64,000 nucleotides of DNA, taken from Acinetobacter venetianus RAG-1 = CIP 110063. Its GTDB lineage: Bacteria > Pseudomonadota > Gammaproteobacteria > Pseudomonadales > Moraxellaceae. This document shows, piece after piece, positions 10,347 to 19,305 of this stretch. Each line of letters starts with the position of its first letter. The stretch's first letter is position 1. The position numbers and the translations under genes are program-made. The stretch spans positions 1,379,359 through 1,443,358 of the forward strand of contig NZ_KB849558.1 of assembly GCF_000368585.1 (NCBI RefSeq). Reading direction: 5' to 3'. The notes beneath the pieces were generated by a model. The model saw only the letters and a program-made list of their open reading frames with translations. It was not told where the DNA came from and did not search any database.

Positions 10347-11138
10347 TTAAATCTGAATTGCTTCAACACTATTTCGACATGCCCGAATTACACTCAATGC
10401 AGCCAATGTCGAGGTTTTCGGGTTACTTGCCAAAGGTACACCCACCAGTTCAATCGTCATTTCGCCGAACAAACCTTCTGCCACGATGGTGTGTTTGTTC
10501 TTATTAATCGTTGGATCGACAGTTAGCTCGACCAAGGTTTGATCCATTCCCAAACCAGCTAAAGCAATCGTTGCCGCAACATTGGCATTTGCTGGAAATT
10601 TAAGTGCTGCCTCTCTTGCTGTTCCACGAAAGAACACCGTTGCTTCACTCACTAGATCAAGATCAACCAACTGCTCTGCATAGCTTCCACGCCAACTGTT
10701 TGGACTTTTACACCCCTTATAAGTCACCTTTTCCAAGCCACCTTCTTTGGCAGCTGAAATACCATCAATACCCGCAATTGCACCTGCTAAAAGATGTAAA
10801 TGGGCATCATGTTGCTCAGCGGTATTTTTTAACTGAATCAAAAACTCGTTATCAGCCAAAGTCCCAACTGAGATCAACCCAATAGTCCAGCCTTTTTCCA
10901 ATACCTTTTGTGCATGCTCTTTCACCGCAGCTTGACCAGCAACTTCAATCACGTAATCAGGTGTTCCCTGACATTCATCAATTGAACTAATCACTTGCAC
11001 TTCGGGAGCAACTTGTGCCTGAACTTTTTCAACACTCCGTGCTGGCACTACAATCCATTTAAGTTGTAAGTCTTGCGGCATATGGGCATACACTTCTGCT
11101 GCCATTGCGCCAAAACCAATCATCATCAACTGTTTCAT
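10347..11138 (-). CDS. Aspartate-dehydrogenase-like oxidoreductase (NadX family)
   Basis: About 263 residues. The N-terminal Rossmann fold has GFGAMAAE. The C-terminal catalytic half shows the family run AALKFPANANVAATIALAG, then KHTIVAEGLFGEM with the candidate catalytic His, and NPKTSTLAALSVIRACRN. The family reduces an imine formed from oxaloacetate and ammonia, or the reverse. Inside a Rieske/extradiol operon a role in NAD supply is unexpected; dehydrogenation of another amino or imino acid intermediate is a reasonable inference. GTG at 11144 is possible, but the ATG at 11138 has an AAGG motif at 8 bases. Confidence 0.8.
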   Translation of the reverse strand: MKQLMMIGFGAMAAEVYAHMPQDLQLKWIVVPARSVEKVQAQVAPEVQVISSIDECQGTPDYVIEVAGQAAVKEHAQKVLEKGWTIGLISVGTLADNEFLIQLKNTAEQHDAHLHLLAGAIAGIDGISAAKEGGLEKVTYKGCKSPNSWRGSYAEQLVDLDLVSEATVFFRGTAREAALKFPANANVAATIALAGLGMDQTLVELTVDPTINKNKHTIVAEGLFGEMTIELVGVPLASNPKTSTLAALSVIRACRNSVEAIQI

Positions 11139-11147
11139 GTGCACACC

Positions 11148-11942
11148 TTATAAATGCTTATTGAATCCGCCAGAAACATCTAGGGTTGAACCTGTGGTAT
11201 AGGATGCTAAAGGCGATGCGAGAAAGACCAAAGCACGAGCTGGTTCTTCTGGCTTACCTAAACGATGCATCGGAATACCACGATTTTTTGCAATATTGCC
11301 TGTCCATTGTTCCCATGAAAGATTTGGGTCTGAACGTGTTTCAAAACGGCGTTTCCACTGTGCCGACTCGACCATACCAAGTAGGATTGAATTCACACGG
11401 ATGCCATATTGAGTAAATTCATGGGCCAGTGAATGTGTTAAATTTAATAACGCCGCACGTGCAGATGACGTTGCGATCATGTGAGGCTCAGGTTGCAATG
11501 CCAACAATGAGTTCACATTGGTGATTGAGCCACATGCTGAATCTTTTAAATCATTTAAAAATGCACGAACTGGATGCAATACACTGAAATATTTAAGTTC
11601 GATTTCTTTCATCCAATCTTCGTCTTGAGTATTTTCAAAATTCGACACACGACCCTGACCTGCGTTATTGATCAGCATGTCGACATTGCCCAAATTTTGC
11701 TTCACATCATGCGCAAATCGTTTTACATCTTCTTTGTCCAAAACGTTGCAGATGCTGGTGTAAATATTGGCATGTGGATATTTTTCTAAAATATAAAGCT
11801 TTGATGATGCTAACCGTGCTTCATCTCGACCACACCATGCCACCTTTGCACCTTCTGCAACTAAAATTTCTACAGCAGCCAAACCAATGCCTGACGAGCC
11901 ACCTGTTACAACTGCTACTTTTCCTTCAACTTGGAAGCTCAT
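11148..11942 (-). CDS. SDR-family oxidoreductase lacking the YxxxK motif
   Basis: About 264 residues with the SDR cofactor motif GGSSGIG, NNAG and a normal C-terminal end DVSGGFNKHL. At the place of the catalytic YxxxK the sequence is IATSSARAAL: Tyr is replaced by Thr and Lys by Arg by my alignment. The upstream Ser (NVNSLLA) remains. A subgroup of SDR proteins with an ATSxAR pattern exists, and its mechanism is not established to my knowledge. Two nearby ATGs (11948, 11942) are possible; the second fits the GAGAG ribosome site better. Part of the Rieske operon. Confidence 0.85.
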   Translation of the reverse strand: MSFQVEGKVAVVTGGSSGIGLAAVEILVAEGAKVAWCGRDEARLASSKLYILEKYPHANIYTSICNVLDKEDVKRFAHDVKQNLGNVDMLINNAGQGRVSNFENTQDEDWMKEIELKYFSVLHPVRAFLNDLKDSACGSITNVNSLLALQPEPHMIATSSARAALLNLTHSLAHEFTQYGIRVNSILLGMVESAQWKRRFETRSDPNLSWEQWTGNIAKNRGIPMHRLGKPEEPARALVFLASPLASYTTGSTLDVSGGFNKHL

Positions 11943-11964
11943 ATCCATATCTCTCGTTTAAATC

Positions 11965-12780
11965 TTAATTTGCCGATAAAACAATGTCGTTAAACTGATC
12001 AGGTTGATCGACATAACTCAGATGACCTGCATCTGTAATGAGATGACATCGGCTCAATTGCATTTCCATCGCCAGTTCCATAATGGCTTGAGCAGGTGTT
12101 ATTTCATCCTTGTCACCCGCAATCACCACACATGCAACTTTGATATCTGTTAAATAATTTCTAATCTCGTCATACGCCAACAAATACGATGCTCGCGTAA
12201 AACCATCTAAAGTGAGTTGCCCCATCACCTCACTGACCAATGCCAGTGCTTGTGGGTCTTGCTTATAAATTAAATGTGGTCCACGACTTGCCGCCATCCC
12301 AGCATTACCCAAGCTTTTCAACATATTTGGGCGTTTTTGATAAACTTCTGCTTTGGTTGCTTCATCTGATCGTTGATAACCTTGTGCAGCGTTAGCAATG
12401 ATTAAAGTTTCAACTCGTTCAGGATAAAGATGGGCAAAGGCACTTGCCTGTAATGCGCCTAATGAATGACCGACGATAATGGCTTTAGGAATTGCTAATG
12501 CATCCATGATCGCCAGCACACGCTGAGCATAATCAGTTGCATTTGGCTGCTCAGTATCTAAGTTCTCAGATAAGCCATAACCCGGCGCATCCCAAGCAAT
12601 GACATGAAAATGATGACTGAGCACATCGAGCTGATTGACCCAAGATGCAGAACCTGAGCTGATACCATGCAACAGAATCAGTGTTTGGCCTTGCCCTGCT
12701 TCACGATAGGCTTGCAGCTGACCATTGATCTCAATGGTTTGCACTGGGTATTTGGCTAATGTGTCAATCAAAGTCATCAT
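11965..12780 (-). CDS. Alpha/beta hydrolase, possible meta-cleavage product hydrolase
   Basis: A 271-residue hydrolase with oxyanion motif LLHGISSGSASW, Ser nucleophile in GHSLGA, acid in GDKDEITP and His in DAGHLSYVDQP. This Ser-His-Asp triad and its size fit C-C bond hydrolases that act on ring-cleavage products, or ordinary esterases. The location downstream of an extradiol-type dioxygenase favours the former. The gene is tightly spaced with its neighbours. Two consecutive ATG codons give a one-codon start ambiguity. Confidence 0.85.
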   Translation of the reverse strand: MMTLIDTLAKYPVQTIEINGQLQAYREAGQGQTLILLHGISSGSASWVNQLDVLSHHFHVIAWDAPGYGLSENLDTEQPNATDYAQRVLAIMDALAIPKAIIVGHSLGALQASAFAHLYPERVETLIIANAAQGYQRSDEATKAEVYQKRPNMLKSLGNAGMAASRGPHLIYKQDPQALALVSEVMGQLTLDGFTRASYLLAYDEIRNYLTDIKVACVVIAGDKDEITPAQAIMELAMEMQLSRCHLITDAGHLSYVDQPDQFNDIVLSAN

Positions 12781-12809
12781 TTCATTCCTTTTAGAGTTAA
12801 TCGAGTTGA

Positions 12810-13331
12810 TTAACGTTTAATTTGAGACAATGGATGCTCAGGTGGATAGTTCGGAATGGTTGGTTTTCCAGCCCCTAACATCACACACATCAAGGCATCT
12901 TCTTGACCAGGATTAAACAAACCACGGTAAATACCTGGTGGAATTGAAATCAGATCACGCTCTTTCAATTTGGTCTGGAATTTCTCACCGTTATGCTCAA
13001 TGAACAGATCAATCTCGCCACGTAACATGAAAAACACTTCTTCCACATCGTGATGAATGTGCAGTGGCCCTTCACATTGAGCAGGTAAAACCATGGTTGA
13101 AAAAGTGAAGTTTTCAGCTGGAACGGTGTTGCCATCATTCACCACACCCGTTGCGCCAGTACCCATATAACGCATTTGTGCACGGCGATATTTAGGGTCA
13201 TAGTCAGCTTGGAACTTCAGCGCATCAAAATCATATTTACGTGTTTCAAAACGAGCGATACGCGTATTTAACCAATCTTCTAAATTCGTGCCTTCAGGCT
13301 GTGTCCATGATTCGAATTGTTGAGTAGACAT
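12810..13331 (-). CDS. Cupin-domain protein
   Basis: A 173-residue single cupin. The metal-binding motif 1 appears as GPLHIHHDVEEVFFMLRGE and motif 2 around PPGIYRGLFNP. Two His and Glu of motif 1 are present; motif 2 has no clear His, so metal affinity may differ. Single cupins in catabolic operons act as dioxygenases, isomerases or sensors. It sits between the hydrolase and MFS genes, all closely spaced. Specific function is not recognisable. Confidence 0.8.
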   Translation of the reverse strand: MSTQQFESWTQPEGTNLEDWLNTRIARFETRKYDFDALKFQADYDPKYRRAQMRYMGTGATGVVNDGNTVPAENFTFSTMVLPAQCEGPLHIHHDVEEVFFMLRGEIDLFIEHNGEKFQTKLKERDLISIPPGIYRGLFNPGQEDALMCVMLGAGKPTIPNYPPEHPLSQIKR

Positions 13332-13364
13332 TTTTAACTCCTAGGTTTTTGATGAATAGTTTGA

Positions 13365-14588
13365 TTAATAACGTTTCAATAAAGGAACCAAGAAGAATGA
13401 CCCAATAACGGCGACTGCTGCTAAGAAGGTAATTCCTAAATTAAAACTGTTGGTTTGCATCACGATGTAACCGATCAGAACTGGCGCAATTGCACTAGCA
13501 AAATTACCCAATCCATTGAAAATCCCACCCGCTGTTGCACCGACATCAGCTGTTGTCACACGGGCAAGTAAGGCAAATACTGCTGCGACACCGAAGCCCC
13601 AAGCCATTGCACTTAAAGACATTGCTGCGATCACTAAATGTGGTTCAGTCATTAACACCATCACGTACATAAAGATGCCCGCAACCAATAAACCACCGAA
13701 AACTTGCACTGCTCGGCGACCTAACTTGTCTGAAAGGAATGCACCGATCACTTCACCAATCAACATGGCGATGAATGGGAAACTTGAGTAAATGCCGAAC
13801 TCTTTTAGGTTGAAGCCTTTGTCTTGGATTAAATAAGAAGGAACCCAACTGTTTAATCCCCAGAGGTAAGTCATCAATGCAATGTTGAAGATACACACCA
13901 ACCAAAAAGAACTGTTCTGCAATAAAATCTTGGTGTTTTGAATATGGCCTTTGAAGTTGACGCGTTTACTGGTCGAATCAAGTTCAATTGTTTTCTTGAG
14001 CTGTAAGTTACGTAAACCAAATACGATGGCAATTAATGCAATTACCGTTAAGCCAGCCATTACAAAGAATGTGGTATGCCAATCATGTTTTGCTAAAACT
14101 GCCGCTGTAATTGGGAAACCCAAGAATGCACCGATTGGTGTTCCTAACAGGAACATGGTGGAAGCTCGTGCTTGCTGGCGATCGGTATAGGTTTGCTTCA
14201 CGATGGTATATGCCAAGGCAAATAATGGACCTTCAGCTAAACCAAGCAGAACTCGAAGCACTAACATTCCTTCGTAGTGTGTGGTAAACCCCATGCAAAA
14301 CATGAGCACACCCCACGATGCCACACTCCAAAACAACATTTTCTTTGGGTTAAAAATATCGCCCAAAAAACTCAGAAAAACAGATGAAAAACCGTAAGCC
14401 AATAAGAAGCTCGTCATTAACCATCCAAGTTTTGCTTTATCTTCAGCAATCCCCATCGCACCTTGGAAATGTGGATCTGCAAATAACACAGCAATACTAA
14501 TCTTGTCGAAAAACGCGAGAACAACACACACCATCAGGACAAAAGCAGGAACCCAATGCTTAAATCCACTTTTCTCTTCATTACTCAT
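13365..14588 (-). CDS. MFS transporter, aromatic-acid/anion symporter type
   Basis: A 407-residue inner-membrane protein with about twelve hydrophobic segments. The loop after helix 2 reads GDIFNPKKML and the repeat in the second half is SDKLGRRAVQ, both typical of the major facilitator superfamily. It resembles proton symporters for aromatic acids, hexuronates or phthalate. Its place inside the catabolic operon makes import of the pathway substrate the likely role, together with the porin at 5837. Confidence 0.87.
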   Translation of the reverse strand: MSNEEKSGFKHWVPAFVLMVCVVLAFFDKISIAVLFADPHFQGAMGIAEDKAKLGWLMTSFLLAYGFSSVFLSFLGDIFNPKKMLFWSVASWGVLMFCMGFTTHYEGMLVLRVLLGLAEGPLFALAYTIVKQTYTDRQQARASTMFLLGTPIGAFLGFPITAAVLAKHDWHTTFFVMAGLTVIALIAIVFGLRNLQLKKTIELDSTSKRVNFKGHIQNTKILLQNSSFWLVCIFNIALMTYLWGLNSWVPSYLIQDKGFNLKEFGIYSSFPFIAMLIGEVIGAFLSDKLGRRAVQVFGGLLVAGIFMYVMVLMTEPHLVIAAMSLSAMAWGFGVAAVFALLARVTTADVGATAGGIFNGLGNFASAIAPVLIGYIVMQTNSFNLGITFLAAVAVIGSFFLVPLLKRY

Positions 14589-14628
14589 ACTTCATTCCTT
14601 CGATTGCGTAATGAACCGGAATCAATGT

Positions 14629-15840
14629 TTACGGTTTTAATTTCATGACATTAAATTCAGGGTCTGCTAATAGTTTTGGGTCTAAAATGGTGTTGGATTG
14701 CATCCAACGTTTTGCCAGTTTGACCAGTTTCGAATCATTGATTGCAATCATGTTGATCAAACGATTTTGATCATCAAAATAGAGGTAACTACATTGATCT
14801 GCCGCACTTTTGCGCACCACAATCTGTTCTGTTCTTTCAGGTTGGTAAGTTCCCAATATCTGAATATTGAAGTGATATTGATCAGACCAAAGCCAAGGAA
14901 TGTCAGCATATTCTGTTTCCATGCCCAACATCGATTTTGCTGCTGCAATCGCTTGGTTTTGTGCATTTGCCCATGACTGAATGCAATAACCTAAACTCGG
15001 ATGAATCGCGACATCACCAGCAGCATAAATATCTTGATCAGAAGTCTGTCCAAAACAATTTACGACGATACCGTCTTTCACTTCTAAGCCTGCATTTACA
15101 CCAAGCTCTTTAGCAATATCAGCACCAGCACCGACCACCACACAATCAAATAGCTCACTTGCACTTGGATGATTTACAACTTCAACTTTTTGCTGACCTG
15201 CTTCAATCAAATGTAGGTTTTTACTATTTAAATGAATCTGTGTGCCTTGTTGCTCATGCATATCTTTTAAAAATGCTGACACATCAGGACTCACGCTACG
15301 CGCACAAAGTCGATCACCATATTCAAAGATATGAACTTCTTTACCTTGCTTGCGTGCAGTTGCAGCAATTTCCAAACCAATCCAACCACCACCGACTACC
15401 GCCAATTTCTGAGCATGCTGCAAAATTTCAGCAAGACGTTCGCAATCTTGTACATTACGCAGCGTGACAACATTAGGAATGAACTGCCACGTATTTACGG
15501 GTACACGAGCGCGACTTCCTGTTGCAATCAATAGCTTGTCATAAGGCAAAACTTGACCATCATTCAAGACGACTTGTTTGTGTTGACGATCCACTTGAGT
15601 TGCTAAAGCAGGCTTATGCCATTGAATATCGAACTCCTGCACCTGCTCTGGAGAAAACAGATGTAAACTTTCATAACTCGCTTCTTTAGACAGCACTTGT
15701 TTAGAAAGTGGTGGACGCTCGTAAAACACACGATCTTCATTAGAAACCACATGAATTTCGCCCAAAAATCCATTTTGACGTAAGGTACTGACTGCCCAAC
15801 CAGCAGCCTGTCCTGCCCCAACGATTACGATTCTTTCCAT
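14629..15840 (-). CDS. FAD-dependent ferredoxin reductase of Rieske oxygenase system
   Basis: A 403-residue BphA4/BenC-like class of NAD(P)H:ferredoxin reductase. FAD motif VGAGQAAGWA at the N-terminus, ERPPLSK and ATGSRARVP in the FAD domain, NAD motif VGGGWIGLEIAA in the middle, and AAGDVAIHP near residue 270. It should pass electrons from NAD(P)H to the Rieske ferredoxin encoded at 18979, which feeds the oxygenase at 17569. All three components of a class-III system are thus in one operon. Confidence 0.9.
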   Translation of the reverse strand: MERIVIVGAGQAAGWAVSTLRQNGFLGEIHVVSNEDRVFYERPPLSKQVLSKEASYESLHLFSPEQVQEFDIQWHKPALATQVDRQHKQVVLNDGQVLPYDKLLIATGSRARVPVNTWQFIPNVVTLRNVQDCERLAEILQHAQKLAVVGGGWIGLEIAATARKQGKEVHIFEYGDRLCARSVSPDVSAFLKDMHEQQGTQIHLNSKNLHLIEAGQQKVEVVNHPSASELFDCVVVGAGADIAKELGVNAGLEVKDGIVVNCFGQTSDQDIYAAGDVAIHPSLGYCIQSWANAQNQAIAAAKSMLGMETEYADIPWLWSDQYHFNIQILGTYQPERTEQIVVRKSAADQCSYLYFDDQNRLINMIAINDSKLVKLAKRWMQSNTILDPKLLADPEFNVMKLKP

Positions 15841-15866
15841 AGCATTTCCCCCTGCTTCGTCACGCT

Positions 15867-16799
15867 TTATGCAGGTTTCACTTGACGACGTGTATGGTCA
15901 TCCAAACCGCCTTCAATTGCCCATTCAGTAAATAGTTCTAAACGATGTTCCTCAACTCGAGGCTGCCATTCTTCAGTCAAATAATCATCATTGGTGTAGT
16001 ACTCAAAAGCACCACCCAACGGTGAATTTACATACCAAAAGTATGCTGAAGAAATAGGATGACGCCCCGGCCCAATAAACGTTGACCATTCAGAACGATT
16101 CATATTCAAACCACCGCCAATCACTTCATGAATGTCACGAACTACAAAGGCAACATGGTTTAAACCAGCTGGTTTGTTTGGAATCGATAATAAGAACAAA
16201 TCATGGTGATAACCCTTGCCACGACAACGTAAGAAAGCACCACGATTACGATAAGCATCAGATAAGAAGAAACCTAATTTCTCAATATAGAACTTTTCAG
16301 TTTTTTCTAAATCTGGGGTAAAAAACACCACATGACCAATTGCAACTGGCTGACCTTTTTCATAGACAGGACTTGCTGCATTAACACGATTGATGCTGCC
16401 GTACTGGTTAATGCCTTCGGTTTTTAATTGCGGTAGTTCATGCACAAAACTTTTTTGAAATTGAATGGTCATTCCATTTGGATCAATGCATTGCACCATA
16501 TCTGCTGTAGACTGATAACCATCAACATCTTTTAAATGATCAGCCAAATCTGCTAAATCTTGAGCTGGATTGTCCAACCCCCAAGTCACTTGACGTAAGG
16601 TTGAACCTGATTCAATCGCTTGTGGTAAACGAGCATCATCACAGTCAAATAGATAAATCTTACTGCCATTTTGTGTTTGATAAAGATCAGTACCTTCAAT
16701 GTCAGATGTTGTATTCTTTAGACCAAAATCTGCCAAAAATTTATTCGAAGCAGCTCTATCCTCAACACCAAATTTTAAAATCTCAATCCCTGTAATCAT
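15867..16799 (-). CDS. Extradiol ring-cleavage dioxygenase (VOC type I)
   Basis: A 310-residue two-domain VOC protein like catechol 2,3-dioxygenase and biphenyl-diol dioxygenase. The C-terminal domain has the full Fe(II) triad: His156 (IGHVVFF), His215 (LNHVAFV) and Glu266 (AFEYYTND). Catalytic-site neighbours such as GRHPISSAYFWYVNSP are also present. The N-terminal domain is the usual degenerate copy. Expected role: meta cleavage of a catechol-type product of the Rieske oxygenase and SDR steps. Confidence 0.88.
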   Translation of the reverse strand: MITGIEILKFGVEDRAASNKFLADFGLKNTTSDIEGTDLYQTQNGSKIYLFDCDDARLPQAIESGSTLRQVTWGLDNPAQDLADLADHLKDVDGYQSTADMVQCIDPNGMTIQFQKSFVHELPQLKTEGINQYGSINRVNAASPVYEKGQPVAIGHVVFFTPDLEKTEKFYIEKLGFFLSDAYRNRGAFLRCRGKGYHHDLFLLSIPNKPAGLNHVAFVVRDIHEVIGGGLNMNRSEWSTFIGPGRHPISSAYFWYVNSPLGGAFEYYTNDDYLTEEWQPRVEEHRLELFTEWAIEGGLDDHTRRQVKPA

Positions 16800-16811
16800 G
16801 AGACAAACTCC

Positions 16812-17576
16812 TTAATTAAAGACAAAACCGCCATTTACTGGAATATTTTGACCTGTTACGAATGAAGATAAATCCGACAGTAAATACAGTGCTGTGCCGT
16901 TTAAATCCTGTGGTAGTTGCTGACGCTGAATCGCACGACCATTCACATATAAATCATGACGTTCTTGCGGGACATATTCAGTTGCTTCTACAAGTGTTAA
17001 ACCTGGTGAAAGTGTATTGATACAAATATTGAATTGCCCAAGCTCTCTCGCCATCGAACGTGTCATCGCGACCAAAGCACCTTTACTCGCCACATAAGCC
17101 ATTAGATTCGGTGCGCCCCACAAAGCTGTGTCAGAAGCAACATTAATCACTTTCCCAGCATCAGCCTGTTTCAGATATGGCACACATGCTTTAGTCACCA
17201 ACCATGTCCCTTTCACATTGATGTTCATGACTCGATCCCAGAGATCAGCATCGTAATCCATCAAACTTTTACCGCCGACATTGGTTGCTAGCGCAGCGCA
17301 ATTCACTAAACCATCTATTCCGCCTAGGGATTCAGCAGCCTGCTCGACAGCCTGCTGAATTGAAACGGCATCAGCCAAATCGATTCTTACAGCATCGACC
17401 TTTAAACCTAGTTGCTGCAATTCAGCCGCTTCTTTTTGAACAAGATCATCCAAAATATCCGCCATGACGACCTGAGCGCCTGCTTCTGCAATTGCTTGCG
17501 CAAAGTCTCGTCCCAAGCCTCTTGCCGCGCCTGTGACAAGGACTTTTTTGCCTTGTAACAATGCAACATTAGCCAT
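16812..17576 (-). CDS. SDR-family dehydrogenase (probable diol dehydrogenase)
   Basis: About 254 residues. Cofactor motif VTGAARGLG, NCAALA in place of the usual NNAG, catalytic Ser in NVASDTA and intact YVASKGAL (YxxxK). The ATG at 17576 overlaps the Rieske oxygenase gene by 8 bases and follows AGGAAGAA, which points to translational coupling; a longer frame from a TTG is not credible. Position directly after the oxygenase suggests oxidation of its cis-diol product to a catechol. Confidence 0.88.
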   Translation of the reverse strand: MANVALLQGKKVLVTGAARGLGRDFAQAIAEAGAQVVMADILDDLVQKEAAELQQLGLKVDAVRIDLADAVSIQQAVEQAAESLGGIDGLVNCAALATNVGGKSLMDYDADLWDRVMNINVKGTWLVTKACVPYLKQADAGKVINVASDTALWGAPNLMAYVASKGALVAMTRSMARELGQFNICINTLSPGLTLVEATEYVPQERHDLYVNGRAIQRQQLPQDLNGTALYLLSDLSSFVTGQNIPVNGGFVFN

Positions 17577-18636
17577 GTGCTTCTTCCTGCATTTCAATAC
17601 GATTTGAAGTATTCAAAGCTGCAATTTTCTTTAATTGCTTTTCTGCTTCTTTTTTCATTAAGCGACGTAAGCGTGATAAGCCCACATCATGTTGATAGAG
17701 GAATTCTTGTTGACGTGCATTTGGTGCAAGATTTTCCAAGATAATTCGATCTTGCTCTAATACATCCCAATGCAATTTTTCTAAGTGATTTCGGTAAAGG
17801 AAGCGCCAGACATTACGTTGCCAACCACTCACTTTACGGCAGCGCCAGAAGAATACGCGCGTATTGTCTGCATCAATCGGTGTTGCGTAACCCACAATCC
17901 AGAACTCACCGCCCGGCCCAAAATCTTTACGATAAGGAATAGAAAGGCGTAACCAACTTGCACCTGTATTGGCGTATTCAACCCAGTCAAAGTTCACGCC
18001 AATTTGACCTTCCTTTTCAAAAACAAAACCATGCTCAGTAGAACGATGTTTCATTTCTGCGGTGCGATCACCTTCAGCCATTGAGTGCGAAGTACAATGC
18101 AAATAACTTCCATGCATTGGGTCCATGACATTATCAATTGCATATTGATGATTCACTTTCCAATCGGCTTGGCAAAGGAATGCACTCCAATCTTCACTTG
18201 CAAGCTGTTCAGGAAAATCGAGATCTTTAGGTGCTTCATTTGGATCAATACCAAACCAAAGGAAAATCGCACCGTGAGCTTCGATTACTGGATAGCTTTT
18301 AATACATTGAGTGCCTTTCATTGGACAGTCATGTACAGCTGGTACATCTTCAACCACGCCATCATGACGAACTTCAACACCGTGATACCAACAAGCCACA
18401 CGATTTCCTAGATTCCACCCCAAAGAAAGACGTGCACCACGATGCGGACAACGATCTTCTAAAGCATGGACTTGACCTTGTTCATCACGCCAAACCACAA
18501 TATTTTCACCCAAACGAGTGATACCGACTGGATTTGCTGCAACTTCCCAGCTCGCAAGAACTGGATGCCATTGATCACGTAGACCCAAATCTAAATATTC
18601 TTCAACACTTGGTGTAGCTGACACTGCTGCGTTCAT
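17569..18636 (-). CDS. Rieske non-heme iron oxygenase, alpha subunit
   Basis: About 355 residues. The [2Fe-2S] Rieske site has Cys63-x-His65 (DRCPHRG) and Cys82-x2-His85 (ACWYHG). The mononuclear iron site lies in NVMDPMHGSYLH with the two His and bridging Asp. No beta-subunit gene is present, so it belongs with the alpha-only oxygenases (phthalate, carbazole, vanillate and ketosteroid types). The ATG at 18636 lies 7 bases after AAGGAAGA. With the ferredoxin and reductase of the same operon it should form a three-component oxygenase. Substrate unknown. Confidence 0.9.
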   Translation of the reverse strand: MNAAVSATPSVEEYLDLGLRDQWHPVLASWEVAANPVGITRLGENIVVWRDEQGQVHALEDRCPHRGARLSLGWNLGNRVACWYHGVEVRHDGVVEDVPAVHDCPMKGTQCIKSYPVIEAHGAIFLWFGIDPNEAPKDLDFPEQLASEDWSAFLCQADWKVNHQYAIDNVMDPMHGSYLHCTSHSMAEGDRTAEMKHRSTEHGFVFEKEGQIGVNFDWVEYANTGASWLRLSIPYRKDFGPGGEFWIVGYATPIDADNTRVFFWRCRKVSGWQRNVWRFLYRNHLEKLHWDVLEQDRIILENLAPNARQQEFLYQHDVGLSRLRRLMKKEAEKQLKKIAALNTSNRIEMQEEAHG

Positions 18637-18653
18637 AATCGTTCTTCCTTGAA

Positions 18654-18953
18654 TCAATAACCCAAACGTTGCATTTCTTCTGAAAAGCTTTCAGAAGTCC
18701 AAAGCTCACCAGACTCACAACGGAAACCTTGTTGATTTAAAGTCTGAACTAAGTCTGCAAGCTCGGTGACACCTGCTGCAAAGGCTTTAATCAAATGCTG
18801 AACAAAGTCTTGCTCGTAAACTGTTGGTTCTTTATAGCGAGTTTGCCAAATCAATAATTCTGGCTGGCCCGGAACTTGGATATTATTAATCCCTGCTTCC
18901 GTTGCTGGCACTGCATGAATCCAGTTGGCTAGCTTCTCATTAAATGTTTTCAC
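18654..18953 (-). CDS. Small conserved protein of Rieske operon, unknown function
   Basis: A 99-residue protein between the Rieske ferredoxin and oxygenase genes (25- and 17-base gaps). It has Trp-rich N- and C-terminal halves (NWIHAVPATEAGINNIQVPG, GELWTSESFSEEMQRLGY) and a helical centre (AAGVTELADLVQTLNQQGF) that looks like a helix-turn-helix of the resolvase/recombinase C-terminal kind. I do not recognise a known function. It is too small to be a beta subunit. Its location suggests an assembly or accessory role, or a small regulator. Confidence 0.75.
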   Translation of the reverse strand: MKTFNEKLANWIHAVPATEAGINNIQVPGQPELLIWQTRYKEPTVYEQDFVQHLIKAFAAGVTELADLVQTLNQQGFRCESGELWTSESFSEEMQRLGY

Positions 18954-18978
18954 GCGATTCCTTCCTTCTAGTTAAGAC

Positions 18979-19284
18979 CTATAGTTGAATTTGGATATCT
19001 GTTCCTTCAACTCGTACAGGATATGTGCATAAATCACGACATCCTGGTCCACTCTTTAGCTCACCCGTTTGAATATCGAAAATCGCTTCATGTAATGGAC
19101 ATTCAACGGTTTGATCTTCAATAAAGCCTTCTGTTAATAAGGCGAAGGCATGTGGGCATACATTTTCAATGGCAAAGTAGTTTTCTTCGATGAAAAAAAC
19201 GCCAATTTTTTTACCGTCAACTTCAATGGCTTTTGGCTCGTCTTCGGTTACTTCGTCTTGCTGACAAACTGAGATCCAACTCAT
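18979..19284 (-). CDS. Rieske-type [2Fe-2S] ferredoxin
   Basis: 101 residues from the ATG at 19284, which follows GAGGA and a second AGGA; a longer frame adds 17 unlikely residues. Rieske cluster ligands are CPHAFALLTEG (Cys-x-His) and CPLHEAIFD (Cys-x2-His), with GPGCRDLCTYPV before the C-terminus. It should carry electrons from the reductase (14629) to the oxygenase (17569). It is the first gene of the operon, next to the shared regulatory region with the IclR gene. Confidence 0.9.
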   Translation of the reverse strand: MSWISVCQQDEVTEDEPKAIEVDGKKIGVFFIEENYFAIENVCPHAFALLTEGFIEDQTVECPLHEAIFDIQTGELKSGPGCRDLCTYPVRVEGTDIQIQL

Positions 19285-19305
19285 TCCTATAGTCCTCGAA
19301 TATGT

